From Prochlorococcus sp. MIT 1300 (GTDB taxonomy: Bacteria; Cyanobacteriota; Cyanobacteriia; PCC-6307; Cyanobiaceae), in contig NZ_CP139302.1 in the NCBI RefSeq assembly GCF_034092375.1, positions 992,001-1,056,000 of the forward strand: a stretch of 64,000 nt of DNA, read 5' to 3'. Every line of letters starts with the position of its first letter. Within the stretch, counting starts at the first letter, position 1. The notes under the pieces are model-generated. The model was not told the origin of the DNA. It did no database searches and saw only the letters and a list, made by a program, of their open reading frames with translations. A program made the position numbers and the translations under genes. This document shows positions 47,892-56,543 of this stretch, piece after piece.

Positions 47892-48818
47892 ATGACTGAG
47901 ATCTCTCAAATACATTCCCACGGTAAAGGTAGGTCATGTGTCATTACCAGGCGCGCCTGCTTCAGCGCAAGCCACCAATACTGGCTACCAGAACTGTCCC
48001 CAGAAAAAAATGAGCTTGAATTTGGCCCATGCTCATTGTCGCCAGGGCATGGACACAATTACGAGCTAATCGTATCCATGGGGGGAGAATTGGACCAGGA
48101 TGGGATGGTCTTAAACCTCTCTGAAGTAAAACACGCAATTCACTCTGAAGTCACAAGCCCACTTAACTTCAGTTGTCTGAATAAAGTTTGGCCAGAATTT
48201 GACCTCTCGAAACCGAATGGAATCCTCCCAACAACTGAAGCATTGCTTCTCCTCATATGGAAGCGCTTAAATAAGCTACTACCTCTAGTTTCACTTCGCC
48301 TTTACGAACAACCAACTCTTTGGGCCGATTACTCAGGAAATTCAATGGAAGCTTACCTAACGATTCAAAGACATTTTGCAGCTGCCCACAGACTTGCTAG
48401 ACCTGAATTGTCTCGAGAGGAAAATGAAAAAATCTATGGAAAGTGTGCTCGCCCGCATGGACATGGTCACAATTACCTGGTTGACGTAACCGTACGAGGC
48501 AATATAGATCCACGAACAGGAATGATCTGTAACTTAACAGCATTGGAAAATCTTATTGAGGAGTTAATTCTAGAAAAATTTGATCATACCTTCCTCAATA
48601 AAGATATTTCATATTTCATGGAATGTGTTCCTACCGCTGAGAACATCGCCCTTCATATAAATGATATCCTAGAGCAACCAATAAAAGAAATTGGTGCACA
48701 TCTACATAAAATAAAATTACAAGAAAGCCCCAACAATGCTGCAGAAGTTTACTCAAGCTCTTCACACTCAGACTCTGACCTAAATCAACAGACTCTTCAA
48801 TCAATAAAAACTGATTGA
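47892..48818 (+). CDS. Tandem 6-pyruvoyl/6-carboxy-tetrahydropterin synthase-like protein
   Basis: A 308-residue protein with two complete PTPS/QueD-like domains. The first (about 15-150) has FSASHQY (zinc His28), CSLSPGHGHNY (Cys47 with His53 and His55), PTTEALL (113-119) and the substrate-anchoring Glu139 in LYEQP. The second (about 155-295) has FAAAHRL (His166), CARPHGHGHNY (Cys185 with His191 and His193), PTAENIA and QESPNNAAEVYS (Glu). Both domains keep the zinc-binding and catalytic residues. The final 15 residues are Ser/Asp-rich. PTPS-type activity serves pterins or queuosine precursors; which is not decided. The stop overlaps the RibD_C gene by 4 nt. Confidence 0.87.
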   Translation: MTEISQIHSHGKGRSCVITRRACFSASHQYWLPELSPEKNELEFGPCSLSPGHGHNYELIVSMGGELDQDGMVLNLSEVKHAIHSEVTSPLNFSCLNKVWPEFDLSKPNGILPTTEALLLLIWKRLNKLLPLVSLRLYEQPTLWADYSGNSMEAYLTIQRHFAAAHRLARPELSREENEKIYGKCARPHGHGHNYLVDVTVRGNIDPRTGMICNLTALENLIEELILEKFDHTFLNKDISYFMECVPTAENIALHINDILEQPIKEIGAHLHKIKLQESPNNAAEVYSSSSHSDSDLNQQTLQSIKTD

Positions 48819-49525
48819 AGAGTCTCATCTTGAAGCCATACTGGATCAGACTTGTTTTAGCAATTAGCCTGGATGGAAGGCTTGCAAGACCGAATGGAGG
48901 CAAGACTTTTTTGGGAGGCAAAGGGGATAGGCGCGTTTTAGAAGAAGCCCTTGCCTGGTCAGATGCAGCTCTCATTGGAGCTGGAACACTACGAGCGCAT
49001 CAAAGCACCTGCCTAATTCACTCTCCAGACTTAATCTATACTCGACTTAAACAAGGAAAAGCAAAACAACCAATCTCAATTGTTATAGCCAAAGAAAGCA
49101 ATCAATCACCACAATGGCTTTATTTCCAACAACCTATAGAGCGCTGGCTTATAAATAATCAAAACTATTTAGGGCTAAATAGCTCAACCAAGATTATCAG
49201 CCAAGGTTTTGACCGACATCTATCACTTCAACCAAGTTGGGCCGAAACATTGCAGCAACTATCCGAACTAGGCCTTTCAAAACTTGTTCTTCTAGGCGGT
49301 GCCAAATTGCTTTATTCTTTCCTGCAGGCTGATCAAATTGACGAACTACAGCTGACCATCACACCACAGGTAATTGGTGGATCTTATAGCTGGGTCCCTG
49401 AAGAAATAACTGGTCTCCCAAAAGCCCTATCAGAAAAGCAATCCTGGACTCTTCAACACCAAAAAGTACTCGACGATCAGGAATTAATGCTGAAATACAT
49501 ACGGAATAGGAATGAAAAAGATTAA
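48815..49525 (+). CDS. RibD C-terminal-domain (pyrimidine/pterin reductase-like) protein
   Basis: A 236-residue stand-alone reductase domain of the RibD/DHFR-like fold. LVLAISLDGRLARPNGG (14-30), WSDAALIGAGTLRAHQSTCL (about 48-67) and LSKLVLLGGAKLLYSFLQADQ are family marks; no deaminase domain is present. It starts inside the 3' end of the PTPS gene, so the two are coupled. It might reduce a pterin or a riboflavin precursor. Some RibD-like proteins replace dihydrofolate reductase, but nothing here proves that. Confidence 0.82.
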   Translation: MKSLILKPYWIRLVLAISLDGRLARPNGGKTFLGGKGDRRVLEEALAWSDAALIGAGTLRAHQSTCLIHSPDLIYTRLKQGKAKQPISIVIAKESNQSPQWLYFQQPIERWLINNQNYLGLNSSTKIISQGFDRHLSLQPSWAETLQQLSELGLSKLVLLGGAKLLYSFLQADQIDELQLTITPQVIGGSYSWVPEEITGLPKALSEKQSWTLQHQKVLDDQELMLKYIRNRNEKD

Positions 49526-49619
49526 TACAAACTAATTCTCAACAAGAATGACTTGATTTTATCTAAAATCGTAACCCTAATAATTCTTCGTTGATTTCGA
49601 GGCACTTCATCAACCTGTA

Positions 49620-50810
49620 ATGTCGAAACTTACTGTCCGCTGGCATCAATCGATAAGAGAAATACCAGAATCTCAATGGGACGCACTAGTAGGCGAGTCA
49701 ACGACTCTTTTTTATAAGTGGAGGTGGCTAGATGCACTCGAAGCTTCTGAAAGTGTTGCTCAAAAACAGGGGTGGCAGCCAATTCATCTCGGCCTATGGG
49801 AAGGCATGAAACCAATAGCATTTGCCCCCCTTTATCTAAAAGGACACAGTTATGGCGAATTTATCTTTGATCAACCATTTGCTCGTCTTGCACATGAATT
49901 AAGACTTAATTACTACCCAAAACTGATAGGAATGAGTCCATTTAGCCCGATTCAGGGTTATAAATTCTTCGTTGCCTATGGAGAGAACGCGAACGAGCTT
50001 ACAAAGCTAATATTTCATACTATAGATAAATTCGCTATAAAAAATAAAATTATTAGTTGCAATTTTTTGTACGTTGACAACGAATGGCGCTTAGTTGCAG
50101 AAAAGGCGGGATGTGCGACTTGGCTAAATCAACAAAGTCTTTGGTCAGCAAACAATCAAGAGAATTTTTCTGACTATTTGGCAAGCTTTAATGCCAACCA
50201 AAGGCGAAATATCAAAAAAGAAAGAAAAGCAGTTAAAGCACAGGGAATTAAAGTTTCTGCCATTACAGGAGATGCCATAGAGCCAGAAATCTTAAAGTCT
50301 ATGTATATTTTTTATGATAGGCATTGTGCAAAATGGGGCCCCTGGGGAAGCAAGTATCTTTCACCTAAATTCTTTGAAAAATTAAATATTTCGCAAATCA
50401 AAAAGTATATAGTCTTATTCACTGCCTTTAGGGATAATCCACGTGATGCAGTCGCGATGTCTTTATGTGTAGCAGACAAACACCATTTATGGGGTAGATA
50501 TTGGGGCTCCAAAGAAGAAATTAACTGCCTACATTTTGAGCTATGTTACTACGCCCCTATTGAGTGGGCTCTAGCGAATGGAATCAAAAGTTTTGACCCT
50601 GGGGCTGGCGGCAACCATAAGCGCCGTAGAGGCTTTATAGCAAAGCCTAATTTCAGCCTGCATCGATGGTATGACCAAAGAATGGACAAATTAATAAGGT
50701 CTTGGTTGCCTCAGGCAAACAACCTTTTACTAGAAGAGATAAATAATATCAATAAAGAATTACCACTTAAAAGTCATGGGAATATGTACATCTCACCTAA
50801 TAATTCCTAA
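49620..50810 (+). CDS. FemAB/GNAT-like peptidoglycan-biosynthesis-type protein (DUF482)
   Basis: A 396-residue protein resembling the DUF482/FemAB-like family. Segments are REIPESQWDALVGESTTLFY (13-32), SFNANQRRNIKKERKAVKAQG (about 190-210), LWGRYWGSKEEINCLHFELCYY (about 285-306) and IKSFDPGAGGNHKRRRGF (about 320-337), which is the family's hallmark GNAT-like site. Such proteins are annotated for amide-linked aminoacyl or other acyl transfer to cell-wall precursors, but no substrate is known. The 94-nt upstream gap contains no feature. Confidence 0.8.
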   Translation: MSKLTVRWHQSIREIPESQWDALVGESTTLFYKWRWLDALEASESVAQKQGWQPIHLGLWEGMKPIAFAPLYLKGHSYGEFIFDQPFARLAHELRLNYYPKLIGMSPFSPIQGYKFFVAYGENANELTKLIFHTIDKFAIKNKIISCNFLYVDNEWRLVAEKAGCATWLNQQSLWSANNQENFSDYLASFNANQRRNIKKERKAVKAQGIKVSAITGDAIEPEILKSMYIFYDRHCAKWGPWGSKYLSPKFFEKLNISQIKKYIVLFTAFRDNPRDAVAMSLCVADKHHLWGRYWGSKEEINCLHFELCYYAPIEWALANGIKSFDPGAGGNHKRRRGFIAKPNFSLHRWYDQRMDKLIRSWLPQANNLLLEEINNINKELPLKSHGNMYISPNNS

Positions 50811-50836
50811 AATTTTTTACGTATCTTAAAAGTCAC

Positions 50837-50992
50837 TCAAAGCTCCTTTAACGAAGAAATGTCCTCACAGCGATCATTCGAAAAGGAATCAACGAACCCT
50901 AAACGGGCAAGTCGAAGATGAAGCTCCTGAAGACTAATCTCCTCTCGTATACGCTGAATTCTAGGAGTCACAACAGGTTCAATACTCCACAT
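50837..50992 (-). CDS. Small hypothetical ORF, 51 residues
   Basis: On the minus strand an ATG at 50992 opens MWSIEPVVTPRIQRIREEIS and stops at 50837. The frame has a basic, helix-friendly amphipathic composition and one Cys. A purine-rich GAGG lies about 9 nt upstream of the ATG. Not recognised. It is tail-to-tail with the FemAB-like gene (26-nt gap). Confidence 0.5.
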   Translation of the reverse strand: MWSIEPVVTPRIQRIREEISLQELHLRLARLGFVDSFSNDRCEDISSLKEL

Positions 50993-51070
50993 AAGAGATA
51001 CCTCAAATCTCCAGAGCCCCTATAAATTGTAGGACATCCATTTAGTGACCGTCATAGCACACTACATATA

Positions 51071-51178
51071 GTGATACAGGAACCGCTATCAACATCTGAT
51101 GCAAAGGAATTCATATCAATTCTTCTGACCAAACCCAAGCCCCCTGGAACAACAAATCGAAGAGAATGGGCAGATTGA
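51071..51178 (+). CDS. Candidate 35-residue small ORF (GTG start)
   Basis: A GTG-initiated frame starts MIQEPLSTSDAKEFISI (first codon read as Met), and ends KPPGTTNRREWAD. The codon pattern looks protein-like, but there is no clear ribosome-binding site. It precedes the DUF4346 gene by 24 nt. It may be a small protein or the remnant of a longer one. Not recognised. Confidence 0.3.
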   Translation: MIQEPLSTSDAKEFISILLTKPKPPGTTNRREWAD

Positions 51179-51202
51179 TTAATTCTGCAGATTATTGAAG
51201 CA

Positions 51203-51607
51203 ATGACTTCTAGTGAAGCCACCTCGGAGGGGACTGCTCTCTCCATAAAAGTAATTGACACCAAGCTCTCTCAAAGATTTATAGAGCTGGACCCTCATGG
51301 CTATTGCCTCATTACTGTCAATCATGAATCCAACGAAATAATTGTCCGGCACTTCCAAAATGACATTGATGACCAAGGCAGAGCCATTGATCCAAAGACA
51401 GGTGCAGTAATAGGTTGCGATGAAAAAAGGAAAGCAGAACCTGCAAATATCTTTCGAGGCAGGAGCGCAAAAGAAATAGGAATCAAGCTAACCGAGGGTG
51501 ATGGGAAACATCCCATAAGCCGTCTAGACCATGCTCTCTATCTAGGGAGGGAGCTTCAAAAGGCTGAAAATTGCCTAATCAATGGCACAACCTATATACA
51601 AGATTGA
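51203..51607 (+). CDS. DUF4346 family protein
   Basis: A 134-residue soluble protein of a family found mainly in cyanobacteria. FIELDPHGYCLITVNHESN (about 26-44), IDPKTGAVIGCDEKRKAE (about 61-78) and LTEGDGKHPISRLDHALYLGRELQKAE near the C-terminus are the recognisable blocks; it ends TTYIQD. Function unknown. It precedes a probable petL gene on the same strand with a 74-nt gap. Confidence 0.8.
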   Translation: MTSSEATSEGTALSIKVIDTKLSQRFIELDPHGYCLITVNHESNEIIVRHFQNDIDDQGRAIDPKTGAVIGCDEKRKAEPANIFRGRSAKEIGIKLTEGDGKHPISRLDHALYLGRELQKAENCLINGTTYIQD

Positions 51608-51681
51608 AAAAACTATCTTGGCAAGCCTAGAAATCGGCCTTCGATCTCTATAGTCTTAAACAATTACAGGATTTCTCTGAG

Positions 51682-51774
51682 ATGGGCATCATTTTTTATC
51701 TTGGCTTAATTGTTGGCGGTCTAACAGGGGCGTTTGTTCTCAACAAAGTACTTCGGGCTGCGAAGTTAATCTGA
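51682..51774 (+). CDS. petL: Cytochrome b6-f complex subunit, PetL-like
   Basis: A 30-residue single-helix peptide, starting MGIIFYLGLIVGGLTGAFV and ending VLRAAKLI. The length and the end [LR]xAKLI match PetL (subunit VI) of the cytochrome b6-f complex, which sits at the edge of the dimer. Other small subunits (PetM, PetN, PetG, PsbX-type) have different tails, but the small size leaves uncertainty. It is too short for routine ORF calling. It converges on rimO (63-nt gap). Confidence 0.55.
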   Translation: MGIIFYLGLIVGGLTGAFVLNKVLRAAKLI

Positions 51775-51837
51775 AAATCACTGGTAATAGAACTTGAGAC
51801 GACTGCCAGCGCCTGCAGGACAGAGCTAGAGATTGTT

Positions 51838-53256
51838 TTAAAGAGCATCTCGAGCTTCTGAAATCATTAAATGCGCACCTGCCAGTTGACCAGTCAAATC
51901 ATAAATATCAGAACCAGTGATCAAAACAGGAACCATCTCGCCTGGGTTTGCACATATACCATCACTAGAAGATTCAATCCTTACCTCACCATCAACTTCT
52001 GGGGCAAAACGTCCACACCGACCAATCATTTGACCTGTTCGAGGGTTAGTCTGCTCAACCAAAACATCAATGGTCTTTCCAACCAATTGATTATTTTTTT
52101 CTGCTGCAATAGGTTGCTGCAAAGCCATAAGCCGATCTCTTCTTGATTCAGCAATATCTTTATCAACTTGACCAGGCAAATTAATAGCCGCTGTACCCTG
52201 CTCAGGAGAAAAAGTAAAAACTCCTAAATGATCAAATCTTTGATTCTCTACAAATGCAAGTAAATCGTCAAAATGATCATCTGTTTCACCAGGGAACCCA
52301 ACAATCAAAGTTGTTCTCAAAACTGCATTATCAAGTTGACTACGAATACGATCAAGTAAAAGCGAATTAACACCTTCTTGCCAAGGGCGATTCATTGCTC
52401 TCAACACTTCAGGATGGCTATGCTGTAAAGGTAAATCCAAATATGGAAGAACATTTTGTACTTCCTGGTAAGCCTGCAAAACTTCAGGTGTTAAACCCGT
52501 TGGATATGCATAATGCACCCTTATCCAAGGTATTTTTACATCTCCAAGAGCCCTTAAGAGATCTGCTAAACGAGGTCGCCCATAAATATCTAGACCATAA
52601 TTAGTGGTTATTTGACTAATAAGAATTAACTCCTTAACTCCCTGTTCAGCCAATTGATGAGCTTCCGCAACAATTGACTCGATAGGTCGACTTCGCTGAT
52701 CTCCACGCAACTTAGGAATAATGCAGAATGAACAGCGGTAGTCACAACCTTCGGCTACTTTTAAATATGCAACTGAATCAGGTGTAGTCCTGTACCGTGG
52801 AAGATTTTCATCTGCGACAAATGATGGTTTGGAACTTACCCGGTTAACCCTTTCTCCTAACTCAACCCTTTGCAAAACTTCTACGATATGTTGATAGTCA
52901 CCTGTACCAACAATCGCTTTCGCTTCTGGCAAAGAATCCAGTAACTCTTCCTTGAATTGCTGTGCCAAACAACCAGCAATAATTAATTCTTTACCTTGAT
53001 CAGCCAAACCAACGAGTGTTCTAACCGACTCTTCTCTTGCCTCCTGAATAAAGCTACAAGTGTTAACCACAACCAAATCTGCGTCTGCTTCGTTATTAGT
53101 CACTCCATAGCCTGCTTGCGCAAGCAATCCAAGCATGTGTTCAGTATCAACGCGATTCTTTTCACATCCAAGGTGTGCAAAAGCTACAAGAGGTCTTGAA
53201 GACACCACTTCAGAAGAAAGGCAAGTTTTTGCAACCAGAGACTGAGTTTGATTCAT
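51838..53256 (-). CDS. rimO: Ribosomal protein S12 methylthiotransferase RimO
   Basis: A 472-residue radical SAM methylthiotransferase. The UPF0004 domain starts [18 protein letters not shown] (about 26-43), the next cysteine is in VVNTCSFIQ (about 66), and one more in IAGCLAQQF; these bind the second cluster. The radical SAM site is [15 protein letters not shown] (about 160-174) and the C-terminal TRAM domain (about 400-460) begins [11 protein letters not shown]. It thiomethylates Asp of ribosomal protein S12. Start assigned to [10 protein letters not shown]; the first 24 residues are outside the family core. Confidence 0.93.
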   Translation of the reverse strand: MNQTQSLVAKTCLSSEVVSSRPLVAFAHLGCEKNRVDTEHMLGLLAQAGYGVTNNEADADLVVVNTCSFIQEAREESVRTLVGLADQGKELIIAGCLAQQFKEELLDSLPEAKAIVGTGDYQHIVEVLQRVELGERVNRVSSKPSFVADENLPRYRTTPDSVAYLKVAEGCDYRCSFCIIPKLRGDQRSRPIESIVAEAHQLAEQGVKELILISQITTNYGLDIYGRPRLADLLRALGDVKIPWIRVHYAYPTGLTPEVLQAYQEVQNVLPYLDLPLQHSHPEVLRAMNRPWQEGVNSLLLDRIRSQLDNAVLRTTLIVGFPGETDDHFDDLLAFVENQRFDHLGVFTFSPEQGTAAINLPGQVDKDIAESRRDRLMALQQPIAAEKNNQLVGKTIDVLVEQTNPRTGQMIGRCGRFAPEVDGEVRIESSSDGICANPGEMVPVLITGSDIYDLTGQLAGAHLMISEARDAL

Positions 53257-53334
53257 TGATTGGCAAGGGAAAGCTCGAAATTGCTGTGAGAATAGTTTTA
53301 TCTAGATGAACATAGGGATAGACCTTTTAGGAGT

Positions 53335-54315
53335 TTGACTGCAAGAATCAACAAAATCAATTACCCCATAATGGGCTCCTCTCGCCTAGTTAGCCGCCGC
53401 CGGCAGGATCCAGGTTTGAAATGGGTCAGAGTTGCAATAGCCATTCTCTCAACTATTGGTGTAATTGACACAGGATCTATCACGATTAGTAAATGGGGTT
53501 GGCTTGGCGCATTGTCTTGCCCTGGAGGGAGTGAAGGCTGCGACAAAGTTCTTAATAGCCCATGGGGGACAATCTTCAATGGAAGTCAATTCTCTATTCC
53601 TTTATCGCTGATTGGGCTTATCAGCTACTTTGCTGTCCTTTCTTTAGCTATTTTCCCACTCTTACCAGGACTCTCCGAAAACAAGAATGAACTTTCCAGG
53701 AAAACTTGGTGGGGATTATTCATCCTGTCATGCGGGATGACAATTTTTAGCCTGATTTTATTAGGGTTAATGATTATCAAAATCGAAGCCTTCTGCTTCT
53801 TTTGTGTACTCTCAGGCGCTATTTCTTTATCTCTATTAGTCTTGACAATTATTGGTGGCAACTGGGAGGACCCTGGTGACATGATTTTTAAAGGAATAAT
53901 TCTTTCAATTGCTGTATTACTAGGGGGCCTCCTTTGGGCGTCCACAACAGAGACGTCCGCTGCAAATGACTCAATAGCTTTTGAGCAAGGAGTCGCTCCT
54001 CCAATAACAGCCTCGAGCACCGCAAATCAAATTGCTCTCGCAAAACATCTGAAATCAATCGGAGCAGTTCAATACAGCGCATATTGGTGCCCTCACTGCC
54101 ATGAGCAAAAAGAACTATTTGGTAAAGAAGCGGCAAGTTACTTATCAATCGTTGAATGTGCTGTAGATGGAAAAAATAACCAACATGCACTATGTGAAAA
54201 GAAAGGGATAACGGGTTATCCATCCTGGGAAATTAATAACCAAATCTATTCAGGGACTAGATCTTTAGATGAGCTCGCGGAACTAAGCGACTATAAAGGG
54301 GCTAAATTCTTCTAA
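53335..54315 (+). CDS. Vitamin K epoxide reductase (VKOR) fused to thioredoxin-like domain
   Basis: A 326-residue membrane protein that forms disulfides in exported proteins. The VKOR domain has a cysteine pair at 62 and 69 (LSCPGGSEGCDKVL), four helices, and the active CFFC (154-157). A short link leads to a thioredoxin-like end with CPHC (252-255, AYWCPHCHEQ). Similar plant and cyanobacterial fusions (LTO1 type) oxidise thylakoid-lumen proteins. The start codon is not certain: TTG at 53335 has AGGAG too close, while ATG at 53371 (MGSSRLVSRRRQ) lacks a good Shine-Dalgarno. Confidence 0.88.
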   Translation: MTARINKINYPIMGSSRLVSRRRQDPGLKWVRVAIAILSTIGVIDTGSITISKWGWLGALSCPGGSEGCDKVLNSPWGTIFNGSQFSIPLSLIGLISYFAVLSLAIFPLLPGLSENKNELSRKTWWGLFILSCGMTIFSLILLGLMIIKIEAFCFFCVLSGAISLSLLVLTIIGGNWEDPGDMIFKGIILSIAVLLGGLLWASTTETSAANDSIAFEQGVAPPITASSTANQIALAKHLKSIGAVQYSAYWCPHCHEQKELFGKEAASYLSIVECAVDGKNNQHALCEKKGITGYPSWEINNQIYSGTRSLDELAELSDYKGAKFF

Positions 54316-54325
54316 AAATTTTGTT

Positions 54326-56011
54326 CTATTCATGAACTGGTCTTGTAAACAAGCCAGCAAAAATTGTCTGACGTGAATGACACCTCCAATAAGGCAGAGT
54401 TGCAGGTGCATCATTCCTAAAATGGCCTCCACGACTTTCATCACGAAATAAGCAAGCTCTAAGCATAAGATAACTAGTAAGCTGCCTATGACTTAGATCA
54501 AGGAGAAGATTTAACTCTCTTCTGGCACCATTCTCAAGCCTAATAGATAAATCTTTTGGCTGTTCGGTAATCATTTTGAGTAGGTCTTCTTCCTTAGTTT
54601 GCGCAAGATCTTTCTGAATTGTTAATAAAGCTGCATGCATGCCCTTAGCCGAACGATCAACCCCGGCTTGAAACCAACAAAGCTTTCTAAGATCTTCTAT
54701 TTGCCTAAGTAGAGATCGAACATTTTCTTCGGCTTTAAGAAGACATCCGGAACTATCTGAAACAAATTCTGTGCGTTTAATTTCAAGCCTAGATACAGAA
54801 TTCAACTCTACAGACGCAAGCTGTCTTGCAAAAACCAAGCATTCCATTAATGAGTTACTGGCCAAACGATTTGCTCCATGCAAACCCGTACATGCGACCT
54901 CTCCTACAGCAAAAAGTCCTTTCAAGGTAGTTGCAGCTTGCAAATCTGTTGCAACGCCACCCATCCAATAATGAGCTGCTGGAGCAACAGGAATCAAACT
55001 GTTTAAAGGGTCTAATCCAAGTTCCCTGCAATGCTCAAGAATCGTAGGGAAGCGAGCTTCCGCGAAAGTCTTAGACATCGGCGAAAGGTCTAATCCAATA
55101 TGCTGAACCCCCTGAAGTTGCATAGCTTTAACTAATGCTCTGCTGATCTGATCCCGAGGCGCAAGATCTCCACCTTTAAGCTCAGCTACAGGGCTTTGAC
55201 CATAAGAATCAATTAAAACTGCACCTTCTCCACGCAAGGCCTCAGAAATCAAAAAGCACGGAGCGTCTTTATCTTTCAGCCTTAAAGCAGTTGGATGAAA
55301 TTGAACAAATTCCATATCTTCAACCGCTGCACCTGCTCTCCAGGCCAAAGCAACACCTTCCCCACATGCCTGCGCTGGATTAGTTGTATTGGCAAATAGA
55401 TGTCCTCCCCCTCCAGTAGCCAGTACAACTGCCCTAGCTGAAATCCAATGCAGATGAGGACCATCTAAAACTTGAGCACCACAACATACATTTCCTTGGA
55501 CCCAAAGCTGCGTAACGCGTACTCCTCGTCGATGGAAGATATTCGAGCGATGTTCTACCTGGTCCTCAAGTACCTCCACAAGCGCTCTTCCTGTTCGGTC
55601 TTGAACATGCAAAACACGCCTATGTGAATGAGCCGCTTCCAAAGTTGTTGCAAGCTCATTACCAACACGATCAAACTCCATCCCTAGCTTTTGAAGCCGA
55701 CTCACGCATTTAGGAGCCTCTTCAACTAAAAGTCGAACTGCATCACCATCACACAGTCCTGCACCTGCCTTAAATGTATCTTCAGCATGGCTCTGAACAC
55801 TATCTTCAGATCTGGTTACCGCTGCAATCCCACCCTGAGCCCAACGACTTGATGAACGGCGGCTCGTGTTTCTATTCAACAAAAGAACATTTAAGTTCTT
55901 AGGCAGTTCCAAGCAAGTCATTAGGCCAGCGGCACCTGCACCAACCACGACCACATCCCATGGACCTGGGTCAATAGAACTAGAAAGAGGAGATCGCCTC
56001 ATGAAAACCAC
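54326..56011 (-). CDS. nadB: L-aspartate oxidase
   Basis: A 561-residue flavoprotein for the first step of de novo NAD synthesis, oxidising L-aspartate to iminoaspartate. FAD binding is VVVVGAGAAGLMTCLEL (about 20-36), the family segment RWAQGGIAAVTRSEDS follows, and the later GGVATDLQAATTLKGLFAVGE and GLHGANRLASNSLMECLV close the FAD domain. The C-terminal helical domain is about 150 residues. The start is GTG at 56011 or the ATG at 56002. The psbU terminator lies directly upstream. Confidence 0.92.
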   Translation of the reverse strand: MVFMRRSPLSSSIDPGPWDVVVVGAGAAGLMTCLELPKNLNVLLLNRNTSRRSSSRWAQGGIAAVTRSEDSVQSHAEDTFKAGAGLCDGDAVRLLVEEAPKCVSRLQKLGMEFDRVGNELATTLEAAHSHRRVLHVQDRTGRALVEVLEDQVEHRSNIFHRRGVRVTQLWVQGNVCCGAQVLDGPHLHWISARAVVLATGGGGHLFANTTNPAQACGEGVALAWRAGAAVEDMEFVQFHPTALRLKDKDAPCFLISEALRGEGAVLIDSYGQSPVAELKGGDLAPRDQISRALVKAMQLQGVQHIGLDLSPMSKTFAEARFPTILEHCRELGLDPLNSLIPVAPAAHYWMGGVATDLQAATTLKGLFAVGEVACTGLHGANRLASNSLMECLVFARQLASVELNSVSRLEIKRTEFVSDSSGCLLKAEENVRSLLRQIEDLRKLCWFQAGVDRSAKGMHAALLTIQKDLAQTKEEDLLKMITEQPKDLSIRLENGARRELNLLLDLSHRQLTSYLMLRACLFRDESRGGHFRNDAPATLPYWRCHSRQTIFAGLFTRPVHE

Positions 56012-56041
56012 AAAAAAGCCGTCGGTAAAACCGACGGCTTT
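56010..56041 (-). terminator. Rho-independent terminator of psbU
   Basis: On the minus strand AAAGCCGTCGGT and ACCGACGGCTTT form a 12-bp stem with a 3-nt loop, followed by TTTTTTGTGG. It lies about 30 nt after the psbU stop and just upstream of the nadB start. Confidence 0.9.
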
Positions 56042-56070
56042 GAGCTGTAATTAAGTCAACGGGAGCTGGT

Positions 56071-56433
56071 TTATCTGTACTGTCCGTCATTAAGACGGTC
56101 AAAACCCTCATTTAAAGCATTAGAGGGAGCAGTAACAGTGAAGTTGTCCTTGTACTTGTTAAAGACTGACTTCTGCTCACTACTGAGCACGTCATCAGCA
56201 TCATTAACACTGTTGTAAGGACCTCCAACAATGATTTTGCCAGCAATAGTTGGATACATGCCAGGGAACTGCTTAAAGGCGCGAACTGAAGAATTGTTCA
56301 GATCGACCTTCGTGCCTCGTTCACCGAGCTTCTCATCGGAAACGTTTGCGTTGACTGACTGGGGGAAGATCAGGACCACAAGAAGGCCTGCCATCACCAG
56401 AAAAGAAGTAAGCAAGGACAACAGCCGCTTCAT
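56071..56433 (-). CDS. psbU: Photosystem II 12 kDa extrinsic protein
   Basis: A 120-residue protein with an N-terminal signal peptide (about 1-29, RLLSLLTSFLVMAGLLVVLI) and then the mature PsbU: LGERGTKVDLNNSSVRAFKQ, PTIAGKIIVGGPYNSVNDAD, DFTVTAPSNALNEGFDRL. It stabilises the oxygen-evolving complex on the lumen side, and contains a helix-hairpin-helix fold. Its Shine-Dalgarno is TGGAG. PsbU is said to be missing in several reduced Prochlorococcus genomes, so its presence says something about the lineage. A terminator follows it. Confidence 0.94.
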   Translation of the reverse strand: MKRLLSLLTSFLVMAGLLVVLIFPQSVNANVSDEKLGERGTKVDLNNSSVRAFKQFPGMYPTIAGKIIVGGPYNSVNDADDVLSSEQKSVFNKYKDNFTVTAPSNALNEGFDRLNDGQYR

Positions 56434-56464
56434 CTAATACTCCAAAGGAATCGGAACGGATCTT

Positions 56465-56477
56465 CCGGCTAGGCCGG
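56465..56477. promoter_or_regulatory. Small GC hairpin upstream of psbU
   Basis: CCGGC (56465-56469), loop TAG, GCCGG (56473-56477) lies about 32-44 nt upstream of the psbU ATG on the transcribed side. In AT-rich surroundings it stands out and could be a 5' UTR stabiliser. The rest of the 110-nt gap shows nothing. Confidence 0.3.
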
Positions 56478-56543
56478 TACATGAACTTTACAAGCCACAA
56501 GCAGTACTCAACCCATCTCTGTGATCAGCTTTTGCAGTTCTTT

